Below are positions 10,942-18,927 of a stretch of 64,000 nt of DNA, piece by piece. How positions within the stretch are numbered: position 1 is the first letter of the stretch; each line of letters opens with the position of its first letter. The notes under the pieces were generated by a model. The model was not told the DNA's origin. It saw nothing but the letters and a program-made list of their open reading frames with translations, and did not search any database. This DNA comes from Nakazawaea peltata. Taxonomy: Eukaryota; Ascomycota; Pichiomycetes; Alaninales; Pachysolenaceae. The stretch covers positions 571,554 through 635,553 of the forward strand of contig BCGQ01000002.1 in NCBI GenBank assembly GCA_001599355.1, written 5' to 3'. Made by a program: the position numbers and the translations under genes.

Positions 10942-13248
10942 ATGAGTTCATTAAGCCAGCTTGCTTCTCAAATTAGAGCTCCTGAGTCATCTCAGGAGAT
11001 ATTCAAAGATGATTGTATGTTCTGTTTCACAACAGTTATCGATGAACCAGGTTTATTTATCTGTCTCCACTGTTACCAGAGCTTCTGTCAACTGCATATT
11101 AAGAGCCATTGTGATGCCTTTAGTGGACATTCGTTATATTTGAATTATTATAAGACTCTTAAACCAATCGAGGAGAGAGAAGAAAGTCCTCTGAAAATGT
11201 TGAAGCTCGAGATTAAAGAGAAGTCTGAGGATGAATTGTACGATTTACACACTAAGATATTTAACTCTGTCACTTCAGAGACAGTAGAGTACAAATCTGC
11301 CGATGATGTGCCAATGTCCATTGGTATGGCTATCGATGATGTTTTAAAGTCCAGATCATCTGAAAAGAAAGAAGAAATCAAAGCTTGGGAGCAGGAAATT
11401 ATCCCCTGTCAACATGCTTTCGATATAGTCCAAACGCCTTTAGAGAAAGTTGATTTGAAGTCGTGCTGCGATTGCGAACTTGAAGAAAATCTTTGGATTT
11501 GTTTGCAGTGTGGATTTACTGGGTGTGGAAGAGCGCAATTTGGGGGTGTTCCGGGAAATTCACATGCAAAACTGCATGCCGAATCAACTGGTCATCCAAT
11601 TGCCGTCAAGCTCGGTTCTTTAACTTTTGATTCTGCCGACCTGTTTTGTTATAATTGTGATGACGAGATTAAGGTACCTGATTTACCAAATTTGCTCAGC
11701 ACCTTCAATATTAACATCCTGAGCGTGGAAAAAACTGAAAAATCGCTTACTGAATTACAACTTGAGCAAAATATCAAGTGGGATTTCAATATGGATAGTG
11801 CTAATGGAGAGCTGTTGAAACCGATTTTTGGACCTGAACTTACAGGGTTCAAAAATTTAGGGAATTCTTGTTATTTGGCATCTGTTTTACAAGTGTTGTT
11901 ATCTTTTGATTCGTTTGTCGAGGAATTTTATGGGCTGGAAATCGATTTTTCTGACGCTTCTCCTAATAGAAGTTTGAAGACTCAATTGATCAAAGTAGCA
12001 AATGGGCTTTTGAGTGGAGAATTTTCTATTCCCGATGAAAGTACCACTGATACCATTAAATATCAGAGAGGTGTAAAGCCATCTTCTTTTAAGTATTTAG
12101 TAGGGAAAGATCATCCTGAATTTGGTACAATGAAGCAACAAGACGCTTCAGAATTTTGGGATTTTTTACTTGAGAAAATTGATGAGCTTTACAAATCGTC
12201 TTTTGATTCAAACCCCTCAAATATTTTCAAATTTGTGGTAGAAAACAAACTTTCCTTGGGTGACGGGAAAATCAAGTTAGATAGCGAACTTTATCACTCT
12301 CTTAGCTTACCATTGATACTGGATATTGAGTCAGTCGATGAAGAAGGTAATAAATCTTATAAGCCTGTGACATTGGAATCTATGCTTGAAAATTGGAATA
12401 GTGCTGAGTCAATTGAAATTGGAGGTGAGGTTCGTCAAAGACGCAGTGGTTTTAAATCTTTACCTAAAGTATTCACAGTTACTGCTCAAAGAATTCAATT
12501 AGTAAATTGGGTCCCTACTAAAGTGGATGTACCTATAAAAATTGGTGACGAACTCGACTTATCCCCCTTCATTTCTGAAGGTGCATTAGAAGGCGAGATT
12601 ATTGTAGAAGATGACAAGAATGCTGAAGACCAATGGACTGCCGATAAAGATGCTCTCGATCAGTTATTGGCCATGGGATTCCCAGAGCCTCGTTGTTTGA
12701 GAGCTTTATATAATACTGGTAACAACTCTCTGGAAGATGCTATGAATTGGTTATTCCTGCATATGGAAGATCCAGATATCGATACTCCATTCGAAGCTCC
12801 TAAGGCAGACACCCAAAAAGCCGGCCCATCTGAGGAGCAAGTCTCGATGATTTCCAGTATGGGATTCTCGGCTCAATTGGCTAAGAAGCTGTTAATTCTT
12901 AACGATAACAATGCCGATATGGCTATAAATTGGATTTTCGAGAACCCAGATGACGATGGAGTTATCGAAGTCTCTGACTCTGGATCTTCCTCTCTGTTAT
13001 CTGATTCCGATATTATCTCGAAGTTAGTCACAACCAATATCCCCTCAGCAAAATACGAGTTAAAGGCTATTATTTGCCATAAAGGCTCGTCTCCTCACTC
13101 CGGTCACTATGTTTGCTTCGTAAAGAAACAATTAGAAGGACAAGAGAGATGGATTTTGTTCAATGACGAGAAAGTGGTGCTTGCCGATGACTCCAACATC
13201 AAAGAAATGGAATCCAATGGGTATATGTATCTTTTCAAGCAAAAGTAA
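10942..13248 (+). CDS. UBP14: Ubiquitin carboxyl-terminal hydrolase Ubp14 (isopeptidase T)
   Basis: The 768-residue deubiquitinase disassembles free, unanchored ubiquitin chains. Domains in order: an N-terminal variant zinc finger (CMFC...CLHC), a ZnF-UBP domain (CCDCELEENLWICLQCGFTGCGR, then HAKLHAESTGHP), a USP core with Cys310 in LGNSCYLASVLQVLL, and two UBA domains inserted in the core (LLAMGFPEPRCLRAL and ISSMGFSAQLAKK). The His box SPHSGHYVCFVKK carries His722. The order matches USP5/Ubp14. The start is ATG 10942 (MSSLSQLASQ); upstream in-frame codons lack an ATG. CTG at 12889 in the second UBA sits where alanine is usual. It runs tandem with MAK32. Confidence 0.96.
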   Translation: MSSLSQLASQIRAPESSQEIFKDDCMFCFTTVIDEPGLFICLHCYQSFCQLHIKSHCDAFSGHSLYLNYYKTLKPIEEREESPLKMLKLEIKEKSEDELYDLHTKIFNSVTSETVEYKSADDVPMSIGMAIDDVLKSRSSEKKEEIKAWEQEIIPCQHAFDIVQTPLEKVDLKSCCDCELEENLWICLQCGFTGCGRAQFGGVPGNSHAKLHAESTGHPIAVKLGSLTFDSADLFCYNCDDEIKVPDLPNLLSTFNINILSVEKTEKSLTELQLEQNIKWDFNMDSANGELLKPIFGPELTGFKNLGNSCYLASVLQVLLSFDSFVEEFYGLEIDFSDASPNRSLKTQLIKVANGLLSGEFSIPDESTTDTIKYQRGVKPSSFKYLVGKDHPEFGTMKQQDASEFWDFLLEKIDELYKSSFDSNPSNIFKFVVENKLSLGDGKIKLDSELYHSLSLPLILDIESVDEEGNKSYKPVTLESMLENWNSAESIEIGGEVRQRRSGFKSLPKVFTVTAQRIQLVNWVPTKVDVPIKIGDELDLSPFISEGALEGEIIVEDDKNAEDQWTADKDALDQLLAMGFPEPRCLRALYNTGNNSLEDAMNWLFLHMEDPDIDTPFEAPKADTQKAGPSEEQVSMISSMGFSAQLAKKLLILNDNNADMAINWIFENPDDDGVIEVSDSGSSSLLSDSDIISKLVTTNIPSAKYELKAIICHKGSSPHSGHYVCFVKKQLEGQERWILFNDEKVVLADDSNIKEMESNGYMYLFKQK

Positions 13249-13367
13249 GCTTTAGCCCAATCCAGTAATAAATTCGATAAGAGTGAAAAAAATAGATAAG
13301 CTTTAGATTTTCATTGAAGAAAATTCTGTAGAAGTAGTTCAGTAGGCCAGTCTAAGTTGGAGCAGAG

Positions 13368-14420
13368 ATGGAGTCGAAAGAAAATATCGTGTTTGCCTCA
13401 ATGGGTATGTTCATCATTGATGAGATCCATTTTCTTGATGCTCCTCCGGTGTTTGATATCATTGGTGGTGGAGGTACCTTTGGACTGCTTGGAGCTCGTG
13501 TCATTTTGACCGAGAAACATTCGAAGCAAGTAGGCTGGGTCGTGGACTATGGATCAGATTGTCCTGCATCTGTAGAGGAGGAAATACTGCATTGGGACAC
13601 AGGTGTGGTTGTCCGTAGAGACAACTCTAGACTCACTACAAGAGGCTGGAATGGGTACGGAGATAATGAGTTTCGTAGCTTCAAGTATCTCACGCCCAAG
13701 AAACGGATAGACGTGGATGATTTAATACGTTATAAACATTTATTGATGTCAGAGTCGTTTCATTTGATCTGTTCTCCAGATAGGTCCACAGAGATCCTTG
13801 GAAGATTGAAAACTGAACGGGAGAAAGAAGATCTGCTGGCTCCAGAGCCTGTCGTTATTTGGGAACCAATCCCAGATGATTGTGTCCCAGAACATTTACA
13901 GAAATGTATAGATATCTTACATAAGGTGGATATCTTATCTCCTAATGCCCAAGAACTGGCACTGTTTTTCGGATTACCCGAGCCAACTACTCGTGAAGGT
14001 CTGGAACTGATCCTGAACAAATTCTTACCCCATATGACAAAACCAGATTCAGGTATTGTCTTAAGATGTGGAAAAATGGGATGCTATTTACTCAACAATT
14101 CGGGATTATCCAAGTGGTTCCCTCTGTATCATCAACCACAGAACCCTGACTACAAAGTAGTCGATGCAACTGGCGGAGGTAACACTTTCGTTGGTGCTAT
14201 GGCCGCAGGTTTTTGTAAAAGCAACAGAGATTGGATTATAGGCTGTGTCTGTGGTAACATAGGGAGCGGTGTAGCTATCGAGCAAGTCGGTATGCCTAAA
14301 TTGTCGTTAAAAGGAGATCAATGGAACGGATTGAGCGTGCACGAAAGAATAAAACTTTATCTTGAGCGCAACAATATTGGTGTCTCCTTTGATTACATTG
14401 AACAAAAGATCTACACATAA
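13368..14420 (+). CDS. MAK32: PfkB-family sugar-kinase-like protein Mak32
   Basis: The 350-residue ribokinase-fold protein has a GGGGTFG-LGARV N-terminal motif, where the codon after the G of TFG is CTG (13485), read as Ala. The C-terminal PfkB signature is DATGGGNTFVGAMAAG. The usual GAGD catalytic motif is GGGN here, with Asn in place of the catalytic base Asp, so classic kinase activity is doubtful. In S. cerevisiae Mak32 is needed for stable maintenance of the L-A dsRNA virus in some backgrounds. It is followed by MAK31 in convergent orientation, as on S. cerevisiae chromosome III, which strengthens the assignment. Confidence 0.88.
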   Translation: MESKENIVFASMGMFIIDEIHFLDAPPVFDIIGGGGTFGLLGARVILTEKHSKQVGWVVDYGSDCPASVEEEILHWDTGVVVRRDNSRLTTRGWNGYGDNEFRSFKYLTPKKRIDVDDLIRYKHLLMSESFHLICSPDRSTEILGRLKTEREKEDLLAPEPVVIWEPIPDDCVPEHLQKCIDILHKVDILSPNAQELALFFGLPEPTTREGLELILNKFLPHMTKPDSGIVLRCGKMGCYLLNNSGLSKWFPLYHQPQNPDYKVVDATGGGNTFVGAMAAGFCKSNRDWIIGCVCGNIGSGVAIEQVGMPKLSLKGDQWNGLSVHERIKLYLERNNIGVSFDYIEQKIYT

Positions 14421-14472
14421 TTAAAAGCAAATGTATATTCCATTAATAGATTATCATCAAGTCGTAATTATA

Positions 14473-14766
14473 TCACAGCAGAAGCTGTCCTTTCTTCCAT
14501 TCTACAGTACTTTCCCAATCTTTTTTGTTCACCTCCACTTTCTTAATTGTATTGCGTGGTATACTCATTGGACCCAACTTTCTTTGTTTAACCTCCTTAG
14601 TCTTCTCATCGGTATAGAACTCGGTCACCTCGGTAAGTAATAAATTCGACTGGTCATCAATAGCTACTAAGATACCTTCGATAACACGTCCATCCACTAC
14701 GGAAACATGGAACTTTTGTGAGATGTAATCCTTCGCTTCGAGGATATTCGATCCAGTATTTGTCAT
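14473..14766 (-). CDS. MAK31: LSM-domain NatC auxiliary subunit Mak31/Naa38
   Basis: The 97-residue protein is essentially one Sm fold. Sm1 is YISQKFHVSVVDGRVIEGILVAIDDQSNLLL without a break, followed by an acidic/basic loop, and Sm2 is LGPMSIPRNTIKKVEV. S. cerevisiae Mak31 has the same SVDR-ILVGSLVAVDAQMNLLL and VSVPRRSVK arrangement. Naa38/Mak31 binds Mak3-Mak10 to form the NatC N-terminal acetyltransferase, which acetylates the L-A Gag protein among others. The gene starts at ATG 14766 and is divergent (200 bp) from the HTL1-like gene. The alternative, another LSM protein such as Lsm8 or Lsm1, is less likely given the position next to MAK32. Confidence 0.85.
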   Translation of the reverse strand: MTNTGSNILEAKDYISQKFHVSVVDGRVIEGILVAIDDQSNLLLTEVTEFYTDEKTKEVKQRKLGPMSIPRNTIKKVEVNKKDWESTVEWKKGQLLL

Positions 14767-14966
14767 ACTTTCGTCTTAGAGAGGATCTTCAAGTTGGCCC
14801 TTCTAGTTAGCCCTTCACGATGATCCTTTACGAAACGAAGAAGAAAAAGGATCCAAAAACAGGAGCGAAAAAATACCAAAAATCGACCAAAAAAAGGTGA
14901 CCGAAAATTATAAACAAGTTGTAAAGGGGCTAACAAGAAGTAGGTGAGTGAAGTCGAATAGAGGAT

Positions 14967-15758
14967 ATGACCGTTGCACATGAAAGCGCTGTTGCGCCAG
15001 AGATGAGAAATATCAAATATAGTTCGAAAAAGTCGGATAAACCTTCCACTTTATTGGCTACTTCTTCTGATCTGACGGAATTGAGAGGCGTGTCGCTCAA
15101 GAATATAATAGCTACTAGATATGTTCAGTTAAACGAGACATTACTTGATGTTCTTGACGTAAAAAGCCAACACAAGATTGGAGATGAGCTTGAAGATGAG
15201 AAAGTTACAGATTATGAGGAACTTAGCAAGAAACTTGAGATTGAAGTTAAAGAATTGGAAAAGGAAGTGGCTGTTACTGCTGGCGCTCTGCCTACAAATG
15301 ATCTCGACCTGAAAATAGCAGCAGCTTTAGCGAGTGAAGGAATTAGAAGAAAACGTCTGTTGTCATATGAGCTGTCTACTTATACAAGTCTGGCTCCTGT
15401 TAAGAGCCGGAAGTTTGAATATAAAAGTGCAACTGATGAAGAGAAGAGAAGTATAATTACTGAGATTATTAATCTTAAGAAAGGGAAGGAACTGCCTAAA
15501 GAAGAGGATGTTGAGATGAAGCTGGAAGTAGAACAGGATCTGAGTCTGAGCATGCCACTGGAGCCAATTGTGCTGGCACCTCTTGCTCTGGAGCTGATTG
15601 TACTGGAGCCAATTGTACTGGAACCACTTGCTCTGGAACCTCTCGCTCTGGAACTGAACCTGATCCCACTGCAATCACTCCCTCAGCAACCACCTATCAC
15701 CCATCTTCCAACCAATGATCCAGAACCTTCAGTCCAACTGCCCGGCGCAGGCAATTGA
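14967..15758 (+). CDS. HTL1: Htl1-like protein (RSC subunit candidate) with P/A/E-rich tail
   Basis: The 263-residue frame occupies the exact place and orientation of HTL1 beside MAK31 in S. cerevisiae. Residues about 40-72 (LRGVSLKNIIATRYVQLNET, then LLDVLDVKSQHKI) resemble the core of the 78-residue yeast Htl1 (V-T-LKNL, then ELLNLVES). Htl1 is a small subunit of the RSC chromatin remodeller. A Lys/Glu coiled region follows (70-170). The tail at 15543-15670 is a degenerate DNA repeat which, with CTG read as Ala, becomes a Pro-Ala-Glu-Ile-Val repeat instead of a leucine-rich one. The extra length is unlike Htl1. Position is the stronger argument and similarity is weak but collinear. Confidence 0.55.
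   Translation: MTVAHESAVAPEMRNIKYSSKKSDKPSTLLATSSDLTELRGVSLKNIIATRYVQLNETLLDVLDVKSQHKIGDELEDEKVTDYEELSKKLEIEVKELEKEVAVTAGALPTNDLDLKIAAALASEGIRRKRLLSYELSTYTSLAPVKSRKFEYKSATDEEKRSIITEIINLKKGKELPKEEDVEMKLEVEQDLSLSMPLEPIVLAPLALELIVLEPIVLEPLALEPLALELNLIPLQSLPQQPPITHLPTNDPEPSVQLPGAGN
15543..15670 (+). repeat. Degenerate coding minisatellite in the HTL1-like gene
   Basis: Repeated CTGGAGCCAATTGTA / CTGGAACCACTTGCT units, in multiples of three bases, encode a Pro-Ala-Glu-rich tail when CTG is read as Ala. The frame is kept through all units. Confidence 0.7.
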
Positions 15759-16467
15759 TCATCCCTCTTTTAATAAACATCATAACACCAATACACATTT
15801 AGTTTAAAGATCCGAAAATAGCTCAAACGTAGTCAGATACCCCTTTCGTTTACAAGAGCTCTAACTGCCCAAGAAGCTCAGATGGTAAGTTACTTGCTCT
15901 TGGTTTACTAAATAAATGAAGCATCTAGTCGAATTGCTCTCTATTTACTAAATAGCTTCAGTAACTTGACTATAAAAATTCAGATGAGTTACATCTAAAT
16001 TGTTAATCTCATTAATCCAACATCTGTTTCACATACACCTGTTCCAGATACATCACCAACTACATCCTTTCCGAGATTCTTGCCGAGGATCTAATTTAAA
16101 ACCTCCCTGCTTCTAACCAAACCCCCTCACCCCCCTAATTGATCTATATTACACTTTGTTTTGCCTGCGCCGCGCCTAGTCTTGATGCTAAAATTAGGTC
16201 ACAACTTCCCCATTAAGCCTTCTCTCCGAAATGCGCAACGGCATTCTATGCCGCTTGGACATTTTTTCGCACTAGCATTATGCTTAATTGACAAGGAGTC
16301 AAGATGGGAAAAATTTTTCCACTCAGATCTGTCGGATGCAGTACAGAAAAATCTTGTTTCCGAATCCGGAAGCGAAATCCGAGCAGCACTTCGATTTGGA
16401 TATAAAAACAAGGTGAAGACTTTTTCCAGCTACAACAAGGAGTTGATCACATCAAAAAGTTAGAACA
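15759..16467. promoter_or_regulatory. TEF4 upstream region (709 bp)
   Basis: Tandem gap between the HTL1-like gene and TEF4. It is pyrimidine-rich at 16085-16140 and includes GGAAAAATTTTTCC (16308-16321), a perfect inverted repeat. A striking ATGGTAAGT at 15882-15890 resembles a start codon joined to an intron donor, but no acceptor gives a frame into TEF4. Otherwise I see no gene. Confidence 0.5.
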
Positions 16468-17697
16468 ATGGCTATTACATTATACGAATTTCCAGGTTCC
16501 CCAAGATGTTACGTCGTCCAGGGAATCCTGAAATACTTGGACGTTGAAATTAAGACCCTCAACGCCTATGAGCACCCAGAGTACAAGGAGCTTTTCCCAT
16601 TGGGTAAGCTCCCAGCTATTGTTGGTGAGAAGGGAATCAAAGTTTACGAGACCTTGGCCTGTGTCGACTATGTTATCTCCATCTCCAAGAGTGACAAGGC
16701 TGCCACTTTCAAGGGTAAGACTGCTATGGAGCAAGTCCGTACTGTCCAATGGACTTCTATCTTCACCACTAGTTTATTGGAGAGTATGGGCGACTATATT
16801 CTTCCACTTGTTGGTAAGGGAAGTTACAACAAAGTCAAGTCTGATGCTGCCTTTAAGAACATCGAGAAGATTGCCGAGCTCGTCGACAGCAGATTGAAGG
16901 AATTCACTTATTTGTCTGCCGAGTTTATCACTCCTGCTGATGTCTTTGCTGCTCAATCCTTTGCTACTCTCTTCAAGTTTGTCTTGGATCAAAAATGGGC
17001 TGCTGCTCACCCAGAGACCATCAGATGGTACAAGACTGTCATTGAGCACCCTCTGGTCAAGTGTGTTGTTCCAGGATTCTTCGTCACCGACAAGAGAGCT
17101 GTCTACACTCCTCCAAAGAAGGAAAAGAAGGCCGCTGAACCAAAGGCCGAGAAGCCAAAGGCCGCCGAGGCTGCCGCTCCAGCTCCAGCTGCTGAGGAAA
17201 TCAAGAAGCCAAAGCACCCATTGGAACTGTTGGGTAAGCCAAAGATGGCTCTTGACGAGTGGAAGCGTGTCTACTCTAACGAGGAGACCAGAGAAACCGC
17301 TTTGCCATGGTTCTGGGAACACTACGACCCATCTGAATGGTCCTTGTGGAAGGTTGCTTACAAGTACAACGATGAGTTGACTTTGACTTTCATGTCCAAC
17401 AACTTGGTCGGTGGTTTCATGAACAGATTGTCTGCTTCCACCAAGTACATGTTCGGTTGTATGGTTGTCTACGGTGAGAACAACAACAACGGTATCATCG
17501 GTGCTTTCTTGGTCAGAGGTCAAGAGCACGAGCCAGCCTTTGATGTTGCTCCAGATTGGGAATCTTATGAATTCGAGAAATTGGATGGTTCCAAGCCAGA
17601 GGTCAAGGACTTCGTCGACAACATGTTCGCTTGGGACAAGCCAGTCGTTATCAACGGTGAATCCAAGGAGATTGCCGACGGTAAGGTCTTCAAATAA
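16468..17697 (+). CDS. TEF4: Translation elongation factor eEF1B gamma subunit
   Basis: The 409-residue protein has an N-terminal GST-like domain (about 1-205), a Lys/Ala/Pro/Glu linker (210-250) and the conserved eEF1-gamma C-terminal domain (255-409). Typical segments are ALPWFWEHYDPSEWSLWK, NELTLTFMSNNLVGGF, RLSASTKYMFGC and FDVAPDWESYEFEKLDGS. It anchors the eEF1B guanine-exchange complex that recharges eEF1A. In S. cerevisiae TEF4 has an intron hosting snR38; here no in-frame 5' intron is supported. CTG 17227 lies in PLE-x-LGK, where the family has Ala. The stop is only 16 bp from the CWC23 stop on the other strand, so the transcripts must overlap. Confidence 0.97.
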   Translation: MAITLYEFPGSPRCYVVQGILKYLDVEIKTLNAYEHPEYKELFPLGKLPAIVGEKGIKVYETLACVDYVISISKSDKAATFKGKTAMEQVRTVQWTSIFTTSLLESMGDYILPLVGKGSYNKVKSDAAFKNIEKIAELVDSRLKEFTYLSAEFITPADVFAAQSFATLFKFVLDQKWAAAHPETIRWYKTVIEHPLVKCVVPGFFVTDKRAVYTPPKKEKKAAEPKAEKPKAAEAAAPAPAAEEIKKPKHPLELLGKPKMALDEWKRVYSNEETRETALPWFWEHYDPSEWSLWKVAYKYNDELTLTFMSNNLVGGFMNRLSASTKYMFGCMVVYGENNNNGIIGAFLVRGQEHEPAFDVAPDWESYEFEKLDGSKPEVKDFVDNMFAWDKPVVINGESKEIADGKVFK

Positions 17698-17713
17698 ACT
17701 GTTTAAGTCTAAT

Positions 17714-18601
17714 CTAACTAATCTTATCGAGTTTCGTAATAACAGAATCAAAGTAATCTTCAAAATAAACTACTCCAGAGTCAGCACCTTCTTCTTTCAC
17801 ATTGTATTGCTCCACGGATCTGAGTAAACTGCTAACTCTCCTCAAACCTGCTTCATCCCAAATATCAGATGTCTTTGAGTAGTCATGTCTTAAAGCCCTA
17901 GAGAAACTGTCAAACTCTTTATATTTTATAATGCAATAGCCATACCTTGATGAGCTGGCCTGGTTTTGAAGAGGAGTGATTGTTTGTATATCTCCAAATA
18001 TCTCCATTAATGATTGTATGACTCCGCTTTCTACCATATCAGGTACATCTGGCCTCACTTTCCATTTCAATTTAAGTAAGGGAGCCGCTGAATGAGACGA
18101 ATATTTCAATTGATACTCAACTTCAGAATTGGATACCAGTTGATGTTTCTGCCTCTTGAGTTGTTCCTCTTTCTCACGACACTTCTGAATGCCTACTTCC
18201 CTCAAATGTTTCAGCTTCTGATCACGGGTCCTCAGTTTCACCACCTTACTTTGATATTCTTGCTCACTTCTCTGAAGGTTAACTCTTAAATTATGAAGGT
18301 CCCTTGATAATTTTTCATTCTTCTCTCTCTGTACTTCAAGGACTCTTAGCTTCAGATCATATTCCCTTTTCAAATCTGACGATGAAAGCACTTCTAAAGC
18401 TTTGCTTATCTGTTCAAATTTGATCCTGGCATCTTCGGAAGGGTTCTTATCAGGGTGATAAAGTAAAGCCTTCTTTCTGTACTGTCTTCGTACTTTAGAC
18501 TCATCTATGGAGTCGGATCTTTGGATCTCCAACAACTCATAGAGGTTGAGATTGCTGGAGATGAAATCATCTAGGTCTTTAGAAGTGATCTTCCGAGACA
18601 T
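17714..18601 (-). CDS. CWC23: J-domain spliceosomal protein Cwc23 (DNAJC17-like)
   Basis: The 295-residue protein has an N-terminal J domain (about 17-88, HPD in KKALLYHPDKNPS), a charged coiled coil (90-165) and a C-terminal RRM-like region with the RNP1-like stretch GYCIIKYKEFDSFSRAL. DNAJC17/Cwc23 proteins share this order. Cwc23 aids spliceosome disassembly with Prp43/Ntr1, and this yeast has many introns. The retained RRM-like part is present in most fungi but degenerate in S. cerevisiae. The promoter contains three copies of a 10-bp motif. Confidence 0.85.
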   Translation of the reverse strand: MSRKITSKDLDDFISSNLNLYELLEIQRSDSIDESKVRRQYRKKALLYHPDKNPSEDARIKFEQISKALEVLSSSDLKREYDLKLRVLEVQREKNEKLSRDLHNLRVNLQRSEQEYQSKVVKLRTRDQKLKHLREVGIQKCREKEEQLKRQKHQLVSNSEVEYQLKYSSHSAAPLLKLKWKVRPDVPDMVESGVIQSLMEIFGDIQTITPLQNQASSSRYGYCIIKYKEFDSFSRALRHDYSKTSDIWDEAGLRRVSSLLRSVEQYNVKEEGADSGVVYFEDYFDSVITKLDKIS

Positions 18602-18927
18602 CTATACTCACGGAATGTATACGTTGTATAAACTGTGGGAATTGTCGCCTTTTTATATGGTGAGATGAGTGTACGGATAAGAGGGGGATATTATGCAAAT
18701 TTTAGTTCGATTTACGGTTAATGGGGGGTTTTCTCGAGTAGTATTACGAATAATCCGGGGATTATGAGAGTGTCTTTACGGTTAAAGCGAGGAATCTTGA
18801 GTATTTTTACGGTTATTCAGGGGTGTGGATCTCGTTTTTAAAAAAGCAGTCTAAAATTCATCATCTCTATTGTTATGCAAGATTCAATATTCCAACAAAT
18901 TCCAGTTTATTTTTGATATATACATAT
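18602..18927. promoter_or_regulatory. CWC23 promoter with three TTTACGGTTA repeats
   Basis: A 326-bp region between the starts and ends of two minus-strand genes. TTTACGGTTA occurs exactly three times in the same orientation, at 18711-18720, 18775-18784 and 18806-18815. An inverted repeat TAATCC-GG-GGATTA lies between copies 1 and 2. All are within 110-215 bp of the CWC23 ATG. I do not know a yeast factor for this exact 10-mer. Confidence 0.6.

Noticed and set aside
16468-17697. In-frame 5' intron for TEF4 using the donor at 15885
   Set aside because: All nearby acceptors (AG at 16458-16459 and 16462-16463) put ATG out of frame with the TEF4 coding frame, and an upstream in-frame TGA blocks longer versions.
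16774-17763. 329-codon open frame antisense to TEF4
   Set aside because: It mirrors the biased codon use of the highly expressed TEF4 on the other strand; TEF4 is certain, and the antisense protein has no family features.
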